This document shows positions 20,095-28,833 of a stretch of 64,000 bases of DNA, piece after piece. This stretch comes from a virus. Every line of letters begins with the position of its first letter. Within the stretch, counting starts at the first letter, position 1. The stretch lies in the IMG/VR virus record IMGVR_UViG_3300020419_001178, positions 62,001-126,000 of that record. One strand, 5' to 3'. A program made the position numbers and the translations under genes. Under the pieces are notes generated by a model. It was not told the DNA's origin, searched no databases, and worked only from the letters and a program-made list of their open reading frames with translations.

Positions 20095-22844
20095 TATTGT
20101 ACCTGCATCACTCCTCCGCCATGTGCTATCGGTGTTGGCGGTGTTACGGAAGCTAACGGAGTCAACTCCCCTTTCTTAATACTTAACCAATAGCTTTGTC
20201 CTGATTCAATTCTTACTTGAGTTTTAGTCTTACCTTTATCTCTTCCTTCTTTTATTGTTGAATTGACATATCCAATAGCATTTAAAAATTGATTACCTAA
20301 TGAAGTAAAATTAGTAGTCGTCCAAGTAATGAATCCGGCCTTTTCTCCTTTTGTCAAATACGCTACTGCTAACTTACAAGCAACAGCTGGATCATTTGCC
20401 AATTCAGGATTGTTGTAAATGTCCACCCCTATCATTCCACCGTATGCTTTATAGTTGTCTGTGCCTGTCAATTGTATCAAACCTCTTCCTCGATATGTCC
20501 AACCATCGCCCGTTTCCGGACCACCGTTACCCATTCTATTTCCATATACCACACTTGCTATTTGAACAGGTTTTCTAGATAACTGTTGTGCTAATGCTGT
20601 TCCTCCTGGCTTTTTAAACATTTTAAATGTGTCAATTAATCCTTGAGCATTATAGTTCATGTTTTCACTCTTAGGTATAAAACTGCTTTCAGCAAATATA
20701 TTAGCACAGGCCATTGCTATGGCTTCGCCGGCTCCTCCAGGAGTAGCTCCACTATTAAGTGCTTTGGCTGGATCAAGTCCTAATCCTTTAATAAGTTCAC
20801 TTATAAAAAATCTTGTACTCTCTTCATAGTTGACAGGATCGTTTGGTTGTGTACCCTTGGTTCCATCATTATTATTTTGGAATATTTTTCCAGTATCTAT
20901 ACTTTCAGGTTCAGCATCTCCTGCCCTGAATACTCCTGATGTACTGTTTCGTTCTGGCATATCAGATTCTTTTGTTAATGGAGAATTTTGTGTTCGTACT
21001 TCAGGTGCTGGTGAATTTATACTGTCTGTTTCTCCTGGTGTATGAGCAGAAGGATTAAAACTTTCATGTGAGTTCCACGGCTCATGTTGCGGAGTTCTTC
21101 TTGGTAGTAATGCTATAGCGGCGTCTGATGCTCTTGAAGCATCTGCTGTAACCCTTAAAGGGCTTCCAGAAGAGTCATTTATAATAACTCCGTCTTTATC
21201 TAAAACTTGATCATCATCGTCAACTACTTGATTTGTAGCAGGTTTAGTAAATGTATCACCTATAGAGTCTGATGTATCTGAAGGATCTGGAACTTGTGCC
21301 GGACTGTTCATGTGTATTTGTAAAGCCTGCTCTCGGTGTACATCAACTGATAAAATTTGCGTTTTACCTCCAGCGTCTAATTTATTATCAGTAGCACTTT
21401 TAATTTGTGTATTAGCGCCACTTGTAAATTTATTATCGCCTACAGTATTTAAATTAAACGCCCCATTGACCGTCTGTCTGTAATCGCCAACAACCTTTGA
21501 ATGGAAGTTTTGATTAATTGCTATATGTCCATCTAATGTAACCTGTAGATTATAGTCGCCCGTAATTGTAGTCCTATGTGTTCCTTCTATTTGGACATCT
21601 TCATCAATACCAATTGCTTTTGCTCTATTACCACCAATTTTTAAATCTTGATCAATAGCAACATATTTTGTATCATTTTGTAAAATTCTCACATCATTGT
21701 TCTGTGCTACCTTAACTTTTTTATCACGCAAAGCTGTAAGGTTAAAATCTCTTCCAGCAAGTATATTGATATCTCTGTCAGCAGTAATGTTTAAGTCTGT
21801 TTCTGTTCTTATGTTTATACTATCACTTGCGTAGATATCAATTTTTCCATTAGAGGTCATTTCTAACCAAGCACTACCTGTTGCGTTTCCTATATAGATT
21901 ATGTCTTCAGAATTATGTAAAAGTATCTGATGGCCTGTTCTAGTTCTCAAACGCACATGGTCATTAAACGGTATAGTCTGATCACCCTTTGACACATTCT
22001 CTGGAATTGCTTCTATGTCATAGTATTTTGCTCCTGTATTTCCTGCTTGACCTGCTCTAATTATTGAAGGATCTCCGTCGTCCATAACAAAACTAGAACC
22101 ACCTAGTCTACTTCTAAAAAATTCAATAGACTGACCTTTTTCTCCGTAACTTCCTTTAGGTGCTCCGTCCCTCTTATCTAATGGTCCTGGAGTATTCCAA
22201 CCGTATACAGTATTAGGAGTATCTCGTCTAGCACTAGAAGTAGTTTGACCTCTAATTGGATCTTTTAACAAACCTTGTGTAGAAAGAGCTCCTGCGAATA
22301 ACGGATTATGGGGTCTTTTAAAACGATCAGGATCATAACCTTTATGTGTTTGTTTTTTATTATATTCGCCTGTAGGAAGTCTTCTACCTTTTAAATCATT
22401 TGTTAGGCCGTCCTGGTAAATTAAATCCGCAGACGACGTTGGATTACTCCCCGGAACCATGCTATTCATATATTGGTCTTGAACACATCCTATCCAAAAA
22501 CATTGATTAGGTTTGTTTTCAACAAACATAACCAAAACCTTAGTACCCGGATCAGGTGGTACTGCCCAGAAGCCATAACTTTGTTGTGTGCCAGCATATT
22601 GTTCATTACGTGTATTTGACTGTGCGTCATTTACTCCGTAAAAAGGCATACAATAATGTGCTGTAAATTGTTGTCCTGCGGGAAACTGTTCTTGCCCACT
22701 TGGATTAGCAAATGATAAAAGTTCAACTCTCAGTGATCCCATTCGGTGTGAATCAAGATGATTCACAACTCTTGCTAGAAAGGGCCCACTTGTAAAATTC
22801 TTTTCGGGTTTTGCTCCCTCACTTCTTTTTATTTCCCCTGCCAT
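20094..22844 (-). CDS. 5: gp5-like baseplate hub/needle protein with GH19-type lysozyme domain
   Basis: A 916-residue spike protein. Residues about 15-130 form an OB-fold-like gp5 N-terminal domain (GPFLARVVNHLDSHRMGSLR, with FWAVPPDPGTKVLVMF). Residues about 300-500 are short repeated beta segments (DINILAGRDFNL, DLKIGGN, TITGDYNLQV) expected for the triangular beta-helix needle. A Pro/Ser/Thr-rich linker follows. From about residue 679 there is a glycoside hydrolase 19/chitinase-like domain: NIFAESSF with putative catalytic Glu719, SENMNYNAQGL, and YRGRGLIQLTGTDNY at 784-798. T4 gp5 instead has a T4-lysozyme domain in the middle. The role is local peptidoglycan cleavage during injection. 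Coupled by TAATG to the PAAR tip gene and to the hub gene. Confidence 0.88.
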   Translation of the reverse strand: MAGEIKRSEGAKPEKNFTSGPFLARVVNHLDSHRMGSLRVELLSFANPSGQEQFPAGQQFTAHYCMPFYGVNDAQSNTRNEQYAGTQQSYGFWAVPPDPGTKVLVMFVENKPNQCFWIGCVQDQYMNSMVPGSNPTSSADLIYQDGLTNDLKGRRLPTGEYNKKQTHKGYDPDRFKRPHNPLFAGALSTQGLLKDPIRGQTTSSARRDTPNTVYGWNTPGPLDKRDGAPKGSYGEKGQSIEFFRSRLGGSSFVMDDGDPSIIRAGQAGNTGAKYYDIEAIPENVSKGDQTIPFNDHVRLRTRTGHQILLHNSEDIIYIGNATGSAWLEMTSNGKIDIYASDSINIRTETDLNITADRDINILAGRDFNLTALRDKKVKVAQNNDVRILQNDTKYVAIDQDLKIGGNRAKAIGIDEDVQIEGTHRTTITGDYNLQVTLDGHIAINQNFHSKVVGDYRQTVNGAFNLNTVGDNKFTSGANTQIKSATDNKLDAGGKTQILSVDVHREQALQIHMNSPAQVPDPSDTSDSIGDTFTKPATNQVVDDDDQVLDKDGVIINDSSGSPLRVTADASRASDAAIALLPRRTPQHEPWNSHESFNPSAHTPGETDSINSPAPEVRTQNSPLTKESDMPERNSTSGVFRAGDAEPESIDTGKIFQNNNDGTKGTQPNDPVNYEESTRFFISELIKGLGLDPAKALNSGATPGGAGEAIAMACANIFAESSFIPKSENMNYNAQGLIDTFKMFKKPGGTALAQQLSRKPVQIASVVYGNRMGNGGPETGDGWTYRGRGLIQLTGTDNYKAYGGMIGVDIYNNPELANDPAVACKLAVAYLTKGEKAGFITWTTTNFTSLGNQFLNAIGYVNSTIKEGRDKGKTKTQVRIESGQSYWLSIKKGELTPLASVTPPTPIAHGGGVMQVQ

Positions 22845-25636
22845 TACAATCCGCCTCGTATTCTACCAGCTTGATCAACATCATCTAATTTTTTCTTTAC
22901 TGCGTAATCTGCCTTACGCATTTCAAATTGGGCAAGATCAGCTTTTGTATTTTGTAGATACTTTTCATAAGCCTGCGTTTCTGTACCAGCATTCAATTTA
23001 CCATCTTCGTTAAAATCAGCTAATGCTCTTGCTAATTCATCAGCATTTCCTGACGCTATGGCAGTATCAATTCTGGCTTGTCTTGCGTCTCTTTGGTTGA
23101 ATATTTGCTCTTTTATTTTCTCAGCATTGTCGTATGATTCTTTAGCATATTGATTAAGTCTTCTTACAAGAGTCAATTCGTTGGTATATGTATTTCCTCT
23201 GAAACTGTTAGTGACAGTAATCACTTTGTATAAACCACTAAATTGAGCAACATCCTCTAATCCTTTTGCTGTTGGACTACCTTCACCTATGTCAACTGGT
23301 GTCTTAAAGTTAATTATTATATCAACCTCTCCGTTTTGGTGATTCATGGTTCCGTCAGCATTTATGTTTATAAAAGGTGTGGGTGCTGAAAAATAGTTTC
23401 CTAGTCCGCTGTCCGACATGAAATACAGATCTCCAAGGATAGTCAAATCCGCTGATATAAGATCAGCAGGACTGTTTATTAAAGAATCTTGGAAAGCTCT
23501 AGCTACTCTCACAGAAGGTGTCTCAGCTACAGCACCATTTGTCTGTTCATCTTGTTGGGTTTCATTTAATGAAGCAACGATATCTGCTGTTTTTAAAATA
23601 TTATTGTTTCTTGTTCCTGATGCCGCTTTCATATCTGTAGCTGGGTCTTGGTTGTCACGACCACTACTGGATAAATCATTGCTTGTGGAACTATTCATAA
23701 AATCTTTAGCAATAGCTGTAAAAAATGCTGTTCGGAAATTAATATCAAAGCTAAGAACATCCGTATTTTTTCCAGTATAGATATAATTGTAATGTTTTAC
23801 TGCTTGTTGTTTAAGAAATCCATAACCTACAGGAGGATCATTTGGCATCATGAATACTGAACAATGTACCTTAGCTGGCACTACGTTGTATACAAAAATT
23901 TTAGGAAACTTATTAAACTTTCCTTTATTTACAGGAGCATCAAGCACATAGGTTTGTACTTCAATTCTAAACCAATCAACGAATCCTGTATTTGAGTCAG
24001 TTACCAGTTGTCCTTTCTTTAAAAGTCCTTTTCCCCAATCACTAATTAAAACCAATTCTTCTATAATTCTTTGAATTTTTGTGCCTTGTTTAAATTGAAT
24101 ATTTTTACTGGTTGGATTAATTGTTGTTCCGTTCCTATGAACTACTTTAGCCTTTGGATCGTAAACAAAATTTGGATATCCAAAATTACTTGAGCCAGGA
24201 TCTAAACTTCCATCTGTAAACATTTGTGTAGAACCAATTTTATTAGTAAAATTACTAGCAGTGAATTCGTTTTTAATTTTTTCACTTAGATTGTTTCTTT
24301 TAATACTGTATCCTAGTTTATTATCAACAAAAGTTTTTACCTGACTTTCTATCGAACCTCCAAATTGAGGTCTTGGATCTATAAAGTCTACACCAACAGC
24401 AGATCCTAGCACTTCCTCTTGATCATATTCTCTTTTATCTTTTGTAAAATCACCAAATAATGCTGTGTTGTCTACATCAGCAAGTGTATCTTTCATTATA
24501 TTCTGTGCCATGTCTGTAGGAAATAAGATTATTATTTCATCCGGCTCATGTGGTTGTTTTCCTTTTGTAGCTGTTGTAAGTTTGCTACTATTCACTGCGG
24601 TAGCTAAACTATTCACTCCTGTTTGTAAAATTTCCTGTATTGTTCTACCACTTATAGATACGTTATCAGGTATGCTTTGATTTTGGTCTGTCAACGCATT
24701 TTCATTGAACGGGGTTGCTTTTACTGTATATCTAGATCCTCCGCCGTTAACGTCAAATTCAACACTGAAAATCTTGACACACATTTGTCGTTTAGGTTCT
24801 CTAGCAGGGAAAAGTTTATGTAAGTCTCCCTCGACGTCTTTGTATCCTACAACATCTAATTGAAGTAGATATGGGCATTCTAGATAATTAGAATATCCAG
24901 CTTTCATCGCACATAATTGTAAATGTTGTAAAAACTGTCCCATACTATAAGGTTCAGTGACTTCAAATTCTATAGCAAAAGCCGTGGTCACTCTAGTTTT
25001 TTTGTTAGGAGCAACTACAGATTTAATGGAAACATTATCTATATAATATTCTGTGTTAGGTATTTTTTGTTTCTTTTCTAGCTCAGTCATAGGTCTAGCA
25101 GGCATTGGGCCTGCCGCTGAAACTGATCCCGGAAAGCCACCCATCTTAATTACAGTCTGCTGAGCCTTTGGACCTTTCAATCTATAAGTCTTATGGGGGA
25201 AATTACACTCATCGTTACTTAAAGCGGCTAATGTCCAAAGATAATTCTTGCTGGCATACGCATCTAAGCTGTTTGGTTTTCTTGCTGATCCAAAATGGAA
25301 ATTCCTAAAAGTATCCATTGTGTCTTGACTAATAGCTGATCTTTCGGCGGCCATTTCTTCTTCTTCAGATATTTCACCTAAATCCGTGCTATATCCATTA
25401 GCTACAAATTTAGGAGCATTAGGATCAGCATCTCCTACTGTAGCAGATTCTGATTTTGCTCCTGAAGTATCTTTCTTAATATTATTATTGTCAGGTTTTA
25501 CTTTATTTTCTTTTTTTCTTTCAGCTACTTCAAGGTCTTCATCGGTTTGTTCGCCTACAAGTTTTTCACCTTCGGGTGTAAAAAACTTTTTTTTACCTAC
25601 TACTATATCAGCGTAGGTATAAGGTTGTTCAGCCAT
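22844..25636 (-). CDS. Baseplate hub protein (gp27-like position), 930 aa
   Basis: A 930-residue protein with a charged N-terminal region (about residues 1-100, KKENKVKPDNNN) and a beta-rich body. It includes a segment of the hub type (EFEVTEPYSMGQFLQHLQL, LDVVGYKD, VKIFSVEFDVNGGGSRYTV). The C-terminal part (GDLYFMSDSGLGNYF, then KVITVTNSFRGNTYTNEL) looks like the late domain of tail hub proteins, followed by about 80 charged helical residues. It lies immediately before the gp5-like needle gene, with which it overlaps by one base (TAATG). In T4 the hub trimer gp27 carries gp5, so the partner assignment follows from position. It is more than twice the T4 gp27 length. A GGAG ribosome site precedes the ATG. 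Confidence 0.68.
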   Translation of the reverse strand: MAEQPYTYADIVVGKKKFFTPEGEKLVGEQTDEDLEVAERKKENKVKPDNNNIKKDTSGAKSESATVGDADPNAPKFVANGYSTDLGEISEEEEMAAERSAISQDTMDTFRNFHFGSARKPNSLDAYASKNYLWTLAALSNDECNFPHKTYRLKGPKAQQTVIKMGGFPGSVSAAGPMPARPMTELEKKQKIPNTEYYIDNVSIKSVVAPNKKTRVTTAFAIEFEVTEPYSMGQFLQHLQLCAMKAGYSNYLECPYLLQLDVVGYKDVEGDLHKLFPAREPKRQMCVKIFSVEFDVNGGGSRYTVKATPFNENALTDQNQSIPDNVSISGRTIQEILQTGVNSLATAVNSSKLTTATKGKQPHEPDEIIILFPTDMAQNIMKDTLADVDNTALFGDFTKDKREYDQEEVLGSAVGVDFIDPRPQFGGSIESQVKTFVDNKLGYSIKRNNLSEKIKNEFTASNFTNKIGSTQMFTDGSLDPGSSNFGYPNFVYDPKAKVVHRNGTTINPTSKNIQFKQGTKIQRIIEELVLISDWGKGLLKKGQLVTDSNTGFVDWFRIEVQTYVLDAPVNKGKFNKFPKIFVYNVVPAKVHCSVFMMPNDPPVGYGFLKQQAVKHYNYIYTGKNTDVLSFDINFRTAFFTAIAKDFMNSSTSNDLSSSGRDNQDPATDMKAASGTRNNNILKTADIVASLNETQQDEQTNGAVAETPSVRVARAFQDSLINSPADLISADLTILGDLYFMSDSGLGNYFSAPTPFININADGTMNHQNGEVDIIINFKTPVDIGEGSPTAKGLEDVAQFSGLYKVITVTNSFRGNTYTNELTLVRRLNQYAKESYDNAEKIKEQIFNQRDARQARIDTAIASGNADELARALADFNEDGKLNAGTETQAYEKYLQNTKADLAQFEMRKADYAVKKKLDDVDQAGRIRGGL

Positions 25637-25639
25637 GTA

Positions 25640-25924
25640 TTACTCCAATGCGTCACGAACCCTAGTAGGGTTTGGTAAAAAGATAGAAGTACCTGTAGTG
25701 ATATCATATACAAAATCTTCTATTACATCTAAATTTCTTTGACCAAATATCCACCATAGATCCTTATTACCATAATAATCATATGCTAGTAAATCGGGTC
25801 TATGATTGTACTGTGGTTCTATTGTATACAATTTGTCATCAGTGAAAGAAGGAATAGGTCGTATTGTCAAAAGATCTAACGTTCCGTTTCCTTTTAAATC
25901 TGTATTTTTATATGGACTACTCAT
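25640..25924 (-). CDS. 53: Baseplate wedge gp53-like LysM-fold protein
   Basis: A 94-residue protein with the gp53/LysM-like pattern: HRPDLLAYDYYGNKDLWWIF, then NLDVIEDFVYDITTGTSIFLP. This repeats the logic of LysM domains (order of helix, tyrosine, tryptophan pair, then a final beta strand with a Pro). T4 gp53 is about 196 residues, so this is a short version. gp53 joins gp6 and gp25 in the wedge core. It is located between the tube-cap protein and the hub protein and starts in a TAATG overlap with the preceding gene. Confidence 0.72.
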   Translation of the reverse strand: MSSPYKNTDLKGNGTLDLLTIRPIPSFTDDKLYTIEPQYNHRPDLLAYDYYGNKDLWWIFGQRNLDVIEDFVYDITTGTSIFLPNPTRVRDALE

Positions 25925-26859
25925 TAAATGTATCCTTTGCCTATATTATCTCCATTAACAAAGTCACTGTAACTAAATTTAGATACTTTAGCTCTGCTGT
26001 AGATCGGTTGTACTGTTACTGTAAATTGTGATTCCGCAGGTGCCCACGCAACTGACATTCTATCAGCTTGAGATTTTATAGAACCTCCAAAGTCTGAAAA
26101 ATCAATAGGATCAAAACCTGTGGCTATGTAATCAACTTCATTAGGCATGTCAACAGTAAAGTTAACAATTACACAAGGTACGTTGTTAAAAACATAATCA
26201 CCGTAACCATTTAAATTAATTACGGGAGGTGGATTACCTCTTCCGGTGTCGTCAACGCCATGTTGCATTTTTGTTACTGTTCTTAAATAATGTAAACATC
26301 CTATCCAATATTTTGCTTCAAGACCATTTTGATTATAAAACTGTCCTGTAATAACTAGTTGATCCACTTGTGAATTCTGATACGCAAAGAACGGATAATT
26401 ATTATGTATAGGAGCCACTTGGTTATAATTTGCTGAGTGACTTAATATAATAGTAGGAGTATAAGGAAACATCATTCCTCCTGTGTTAACCAAAGGCGAA
26501 ATAATCGGTGAATTTTCAAAATTTGTTGGCAAGCTCAATTTGACTCTCCAATCTCTATCTTCGACTGTAGACTGTCCCCAATATGCTTGTGACTTGGTAG
26601 TTCCTAGTTCAGAATCTCCACCTTTCAAACCTTTGGATCGCATGTTGCTTGCAAAGTTTTCAGCACCACCTGAAACACCATCATATATATCTTGTGCGGT
26701 ATTTTTCATTCCTTGGTACATTGGTGATTCTGTCAACCAACTTGGAGCATTGCCTCCCGCTGTGTTTTGTCCTTCACTAGCAAAAGCTGTTTTAGATTTA
26801 TCTACTGCTTGGCTTACGCCGTTTTTGCTAATTACGCCGTTTTTGAAATATGATGTCAT
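25924..26859 (-). CDS. Baseplate tail-tube cap/initiator protein (gp48/gp54-like)
   Basis: A 311-residue protein, first gene of the minus-strand baseplate block. After a flexible Ser/Gly/Ala-rich N-terminus, residues about 100-290 form a beta-rich domain (DWRVKLSLPTNF, GGMMFPYTPTIILSHSANY, DQLVITGQFYNQN, VPCVIVNFTVDMPNEVDYI). The pattern resembles tube-like proteins that sit at the baseplate-tube junction (T4 gp48 and gp54). An AAGGAG site lies 8 bases before the ATG. A weak late-like box (ACTAAATA, minus strand, 26879-26886) is upstream. Which of gp48 or gp54 it represents cannot be decided by eye. Confidence 0.55.
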   Translation of the reverse strand: MTSYFKNGVISKNGVSQAVDKSKTAFASEGQNTAGGNAPSWLTESPMYQGMKNTAQDIYDGVSGGAENFASNMRSKGLKGGDSELGTTKSQAYWGQSTVEDRDWRVKLSLPTNFENSPIISPLVNTGGMMFPYTPTIILSHSANYNQVAPIHNNYPFFAYQNSQVDQLVITGQFYNQNGLEAKYWIGCLHYLRTVTKMQHGVDDTGRGNPPPVINLNGYGDYVFNNVPCVIVNFTVDMPNEVDYIATGFDPIDFSDFGGSIKSQADRMSVAWAPAESQFTVTVQPIYSRAKVSKFSYSDFVNGDNIGKGYI

Positions 26860-26885
26860 TTGGTAAACTCCTTACTATTATTTAG

Positions 26886-26914
26886 TTGACAAAATTAACA
26901 GAGTATATTATAAT
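26886..26914 (+). promoter_or_regulatory. Consensus sigma-70 promoter for gp55
   Basis: TTGACA at 26886-26891 and TATAAT at 26909-26914 with exactly 17 bases between them, a perfect bacterial housekeeping promoter. The gp55 start codon is 23 bases after the -10 box, with GGAGAA as ribosome site. It lies in the 78-base divergent region between the baseplate block and gp55. Confidence 0.9.
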
Positions 26915-26937
26915 GTGGTATAAACCTTGGAGAAAAG

Positions 26938-27777
26938 ATGAAAAGAATCAATTATTTAAACAACAAAGACATACTATCAGAGATACACAAGTCTAAGTCG
27001 TCGTTTTGTAGCTTTACAGACAATGATTTTGCTGACTTTGATATAATCTTACCTAGTATAGCTAAAATAAATGTCCGAACAGTGGCAGAAGCAAAAAGGA
27101 ACAAGGCAAAAAAATTACAGCAAAGAGCATTCGAAAAGGCAAAAGAAAGTGGAAAGAGAGTTAAATTAGCAGAATTTGCTATTGATTACAGAAAAATTGA
27201 GAAAACAGACGTAATATTTAGAATTATGATGTATGATCATATTCCTGAGGAACCTGGCAGGAAAAAGAATCCAAAGACTATAGCAGACACAAAAACAAAA
27301 GTAAATTTTCCTCCATTCCAACACTTTAAATACAATGACCAAGGTGATCTAATTATTGTAGGGAAAAGTCATTGGGAAGGCGGTATGGAAAATGGTAATT
27401 TTACCAAAGAAGGCGGTAAGGTAACAAACAAACTGGCTTTAATGTGGATGAAACTTTGTGATAGATATGCTACTAGAGGTAATGTTAGAGGCTACACATA
27501 TAATGACGAAATGCGTGGACAAGCTATATTACAGTTATCACAAATTGGATTACAGTTTGACGAGTCAAAATCTAATAATCCGTTTGCTTATTATACTGCG
27601 GCAGTAACCAATTCATTTGTAAGAGTAATTAACATAGAAAAACGTAATCAAAACATACGTGATGATATTTTAGAAATGAATCACATGAACCCTAGTTACA
27701 CAAGACAAGCTAAAGGTGAATGGGAAAGACAACAGCGTGATCATGTGGCTAGCCAAAAAACCACAAAAAGTGATTGA
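26938..27777 (+). CDS. 55: Late-transcription sigma factor gp55
   Basis: A 279-residue homologue of T4 gp55, the sigma factor that directs host RNA polymerase to late promoters (TATAAATA). Recognised segments are the NYLNNKDILSEI start, DRYATRGNVRGYTYNDEMRG and NPFAYYTAAVTNSF in the sigma-2-like region, and IRDDILEMNHMNPSYTRQ near the C-terminus. It is longer than T4 gp55 (185), as in marine relatives. It has its own consensus host promoter, consistent with expression before the late phase. The NATAAATA boxes across the window are its expected targets. Its stop codon overlaps the -35 box of the next promoter. Confidence 0.93.
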   Translation: MKRINYLNNKDILSEIHKSKSSFCSFTDNDFADFDIILPSIAKINVRTVAEAKRNKAKKLQQRAFEKAKESGKRVKLAEFAIDYRKIEKTDVIFRIMMYDHIPEEPGRKKNPKTIADTKTKVNFPPFQHFKYNDQGDLIIVGKSHWEGGMENGNFTKEGGKVTNKLALMWMKLCDRYATRGNVRGYTYNDEMRGQAILQLSQIGLQFDESKSNNPFAYYTAAVTNSFVRVINIEKRNQNIRDDILEMNHMNPSYTRQAKGEWERQQRDHVASQKTTKSD

Positions 27778-27802
27778 CAAACTGTAGATTTTCTATTATA
27801 AT
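27774..27802 (+). promoter_or_regulatory. Consensus sigma-70 promoter for gp47-gp46 operon
   Basis: TTGACA (27774-27779), a 17-base spacer and TATAAT (27797-27802): a second perfect consensus. The -35 box contains the TGA stop codon of gp55 (27775-27777). Downstream are a GAGGAAGG ribosome site and the TTG start of gp47, so the leader is only about 15 bases long. Confidence 0.9.
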
Positions 27803-27822
27803 ACTAGAGGAAGGATTGTAAT

Positions 27823-28833
27823 TTGTTTAAAAAAGCGGCTGTCTTTACTGATATCCACCTTGGATTAAAGTCTAACAGTAAAGTACACTTACAAGATTGC
27901 GAAGAGTTCGTAGATTGGTTTATTGAACAGGCAAAAGCCAACGGTTGTGAAACCGGAATCTTCTGCGGTGACTGGCATCATAATCGAAATACTATCAACG
28001 TACAAACATTAGACACAACAACAAGATGTTTAGAAAAATTAGGTGCGGCATTTGAAAAGTTTTATTTCTTTGCTGGTAACCACGACTTATACTACAAAGA
28101 TAAACGTGATGTGTATAGTGTTGAATTTGGTAAGCATATCCCTGGTATCACTTATGTTGACGATATACTAGTTGAAGATGATGTAGCACTAATTCCTTGG
28201 TTGGTTGGAGAGGAATGGAAAAAGATTTCTAGTATAAAGACAAAGTATATGTTTGGTCATTTTGAACTTCCAAACTTTTACATGAATGCTATGGTACAGA
28301 TGCCTGACACTGGTGAACTTAAAGCTGAACATTTTAAACATCAAGAATATGTTTTTTCAGGACACTTTCATAAAAGACAGATTCAAGGAAGAATACATTA
28401 CTTAGGAAATGCTTTTCCACACAACTACGCAGACGCATGGGACGACAAGCGTGGTATGATGATACTTGACAAAGAAAATAACAAAGAACCACATTACATT
28501 GACTGGGACGATTGTCCAAAATATAGAACAGTTAAACTTTCACAACTGTTGGACGAAAAAGACAAATTATTAAAAAGTAAAATGTACTTAAGAGTAACAC
28601 TTGACTTACCTATTTCATACGAAGAAGCAAGTTTTATTAAAGAAACATTTGTAAACGATTATGACTGTAGAGAAATAACACTTATTCCAAGTCAAAAAGA
28701 TGAAGAAATTCATACAGATATAGATATCAGTACCTTTGAAAGTGTAGATCAAATTGTTACTAAAGAGATTACTGCTATTGATACTGAACAGTACGATAAA
28801 AATACATTGTTAAGGATATATGACGAACTATGA
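27823..28833 (+). CDS. 47: Recombination endonuclease subunit gp47 (Mre11-like)
   Basis: A 336-residue calcineurin-like phosphoesterase of the Mre11/SbcD family. It contains the metal-binding motifs in order: DIHLG (residues 10-14), GDWHHN (about 49), GNHD (about 84), GHFE (about 146) and GHFHKRQ (about 176). With gp46 it forms the nuclease/ATPase that resects DNA ends for recombination-dependent replication. The start is TTG at 27823 with a strong GAGGAAGG site 6-12 bases before it. No ATG alternative precedes the conserved N-terminal strand. The stop overlaps the gp46 ATG by four bases (ATGA). Confidence 0.95.
   Translation: MFKKAAVFTDIHLGLKSNSKVHLQDCEEFVDWFIEQAKANGCETGIFCGDWHHNRNTINVQTLDTTTRCLEKLGAAFEKFYFFAGNHDLYYKDKRDVYSVEFGKHIPGITYVDDILVEDDVALIPWLVGEEWKKISSIKTKYMFGHFELPNFYMNAMVQMPDTGELKAEHFKHQEYVFSGHFHKRQIQGRIHYLGNAFPHNYADAWDDKRGMMILDKENNKEPHYIDWDDCPKYRTVKLSQLLDEKDKLLKSKMYLRVTLDLPISYEEASFIKETFVNDYDCREITLIPSQKDEEIHTDIDISTFESVDQIVTKEITAIDTEQYDKNTLLRIYDEL

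Noticed and set aside
26483-26866. Plus-strand frame antisense to the tube-cap gene
   Set aside because: Shadow of the minus-strand gene; no ribosome site and no protein-like pattern.
26879-26886. Late promoter ACTAAATA for the baseplate block
   Set aside because: Two mismatches to TATAAATA and overlap with the opposite-strand -35 box; too weak to list as a feature, although a promoter for this block must exist nearby.
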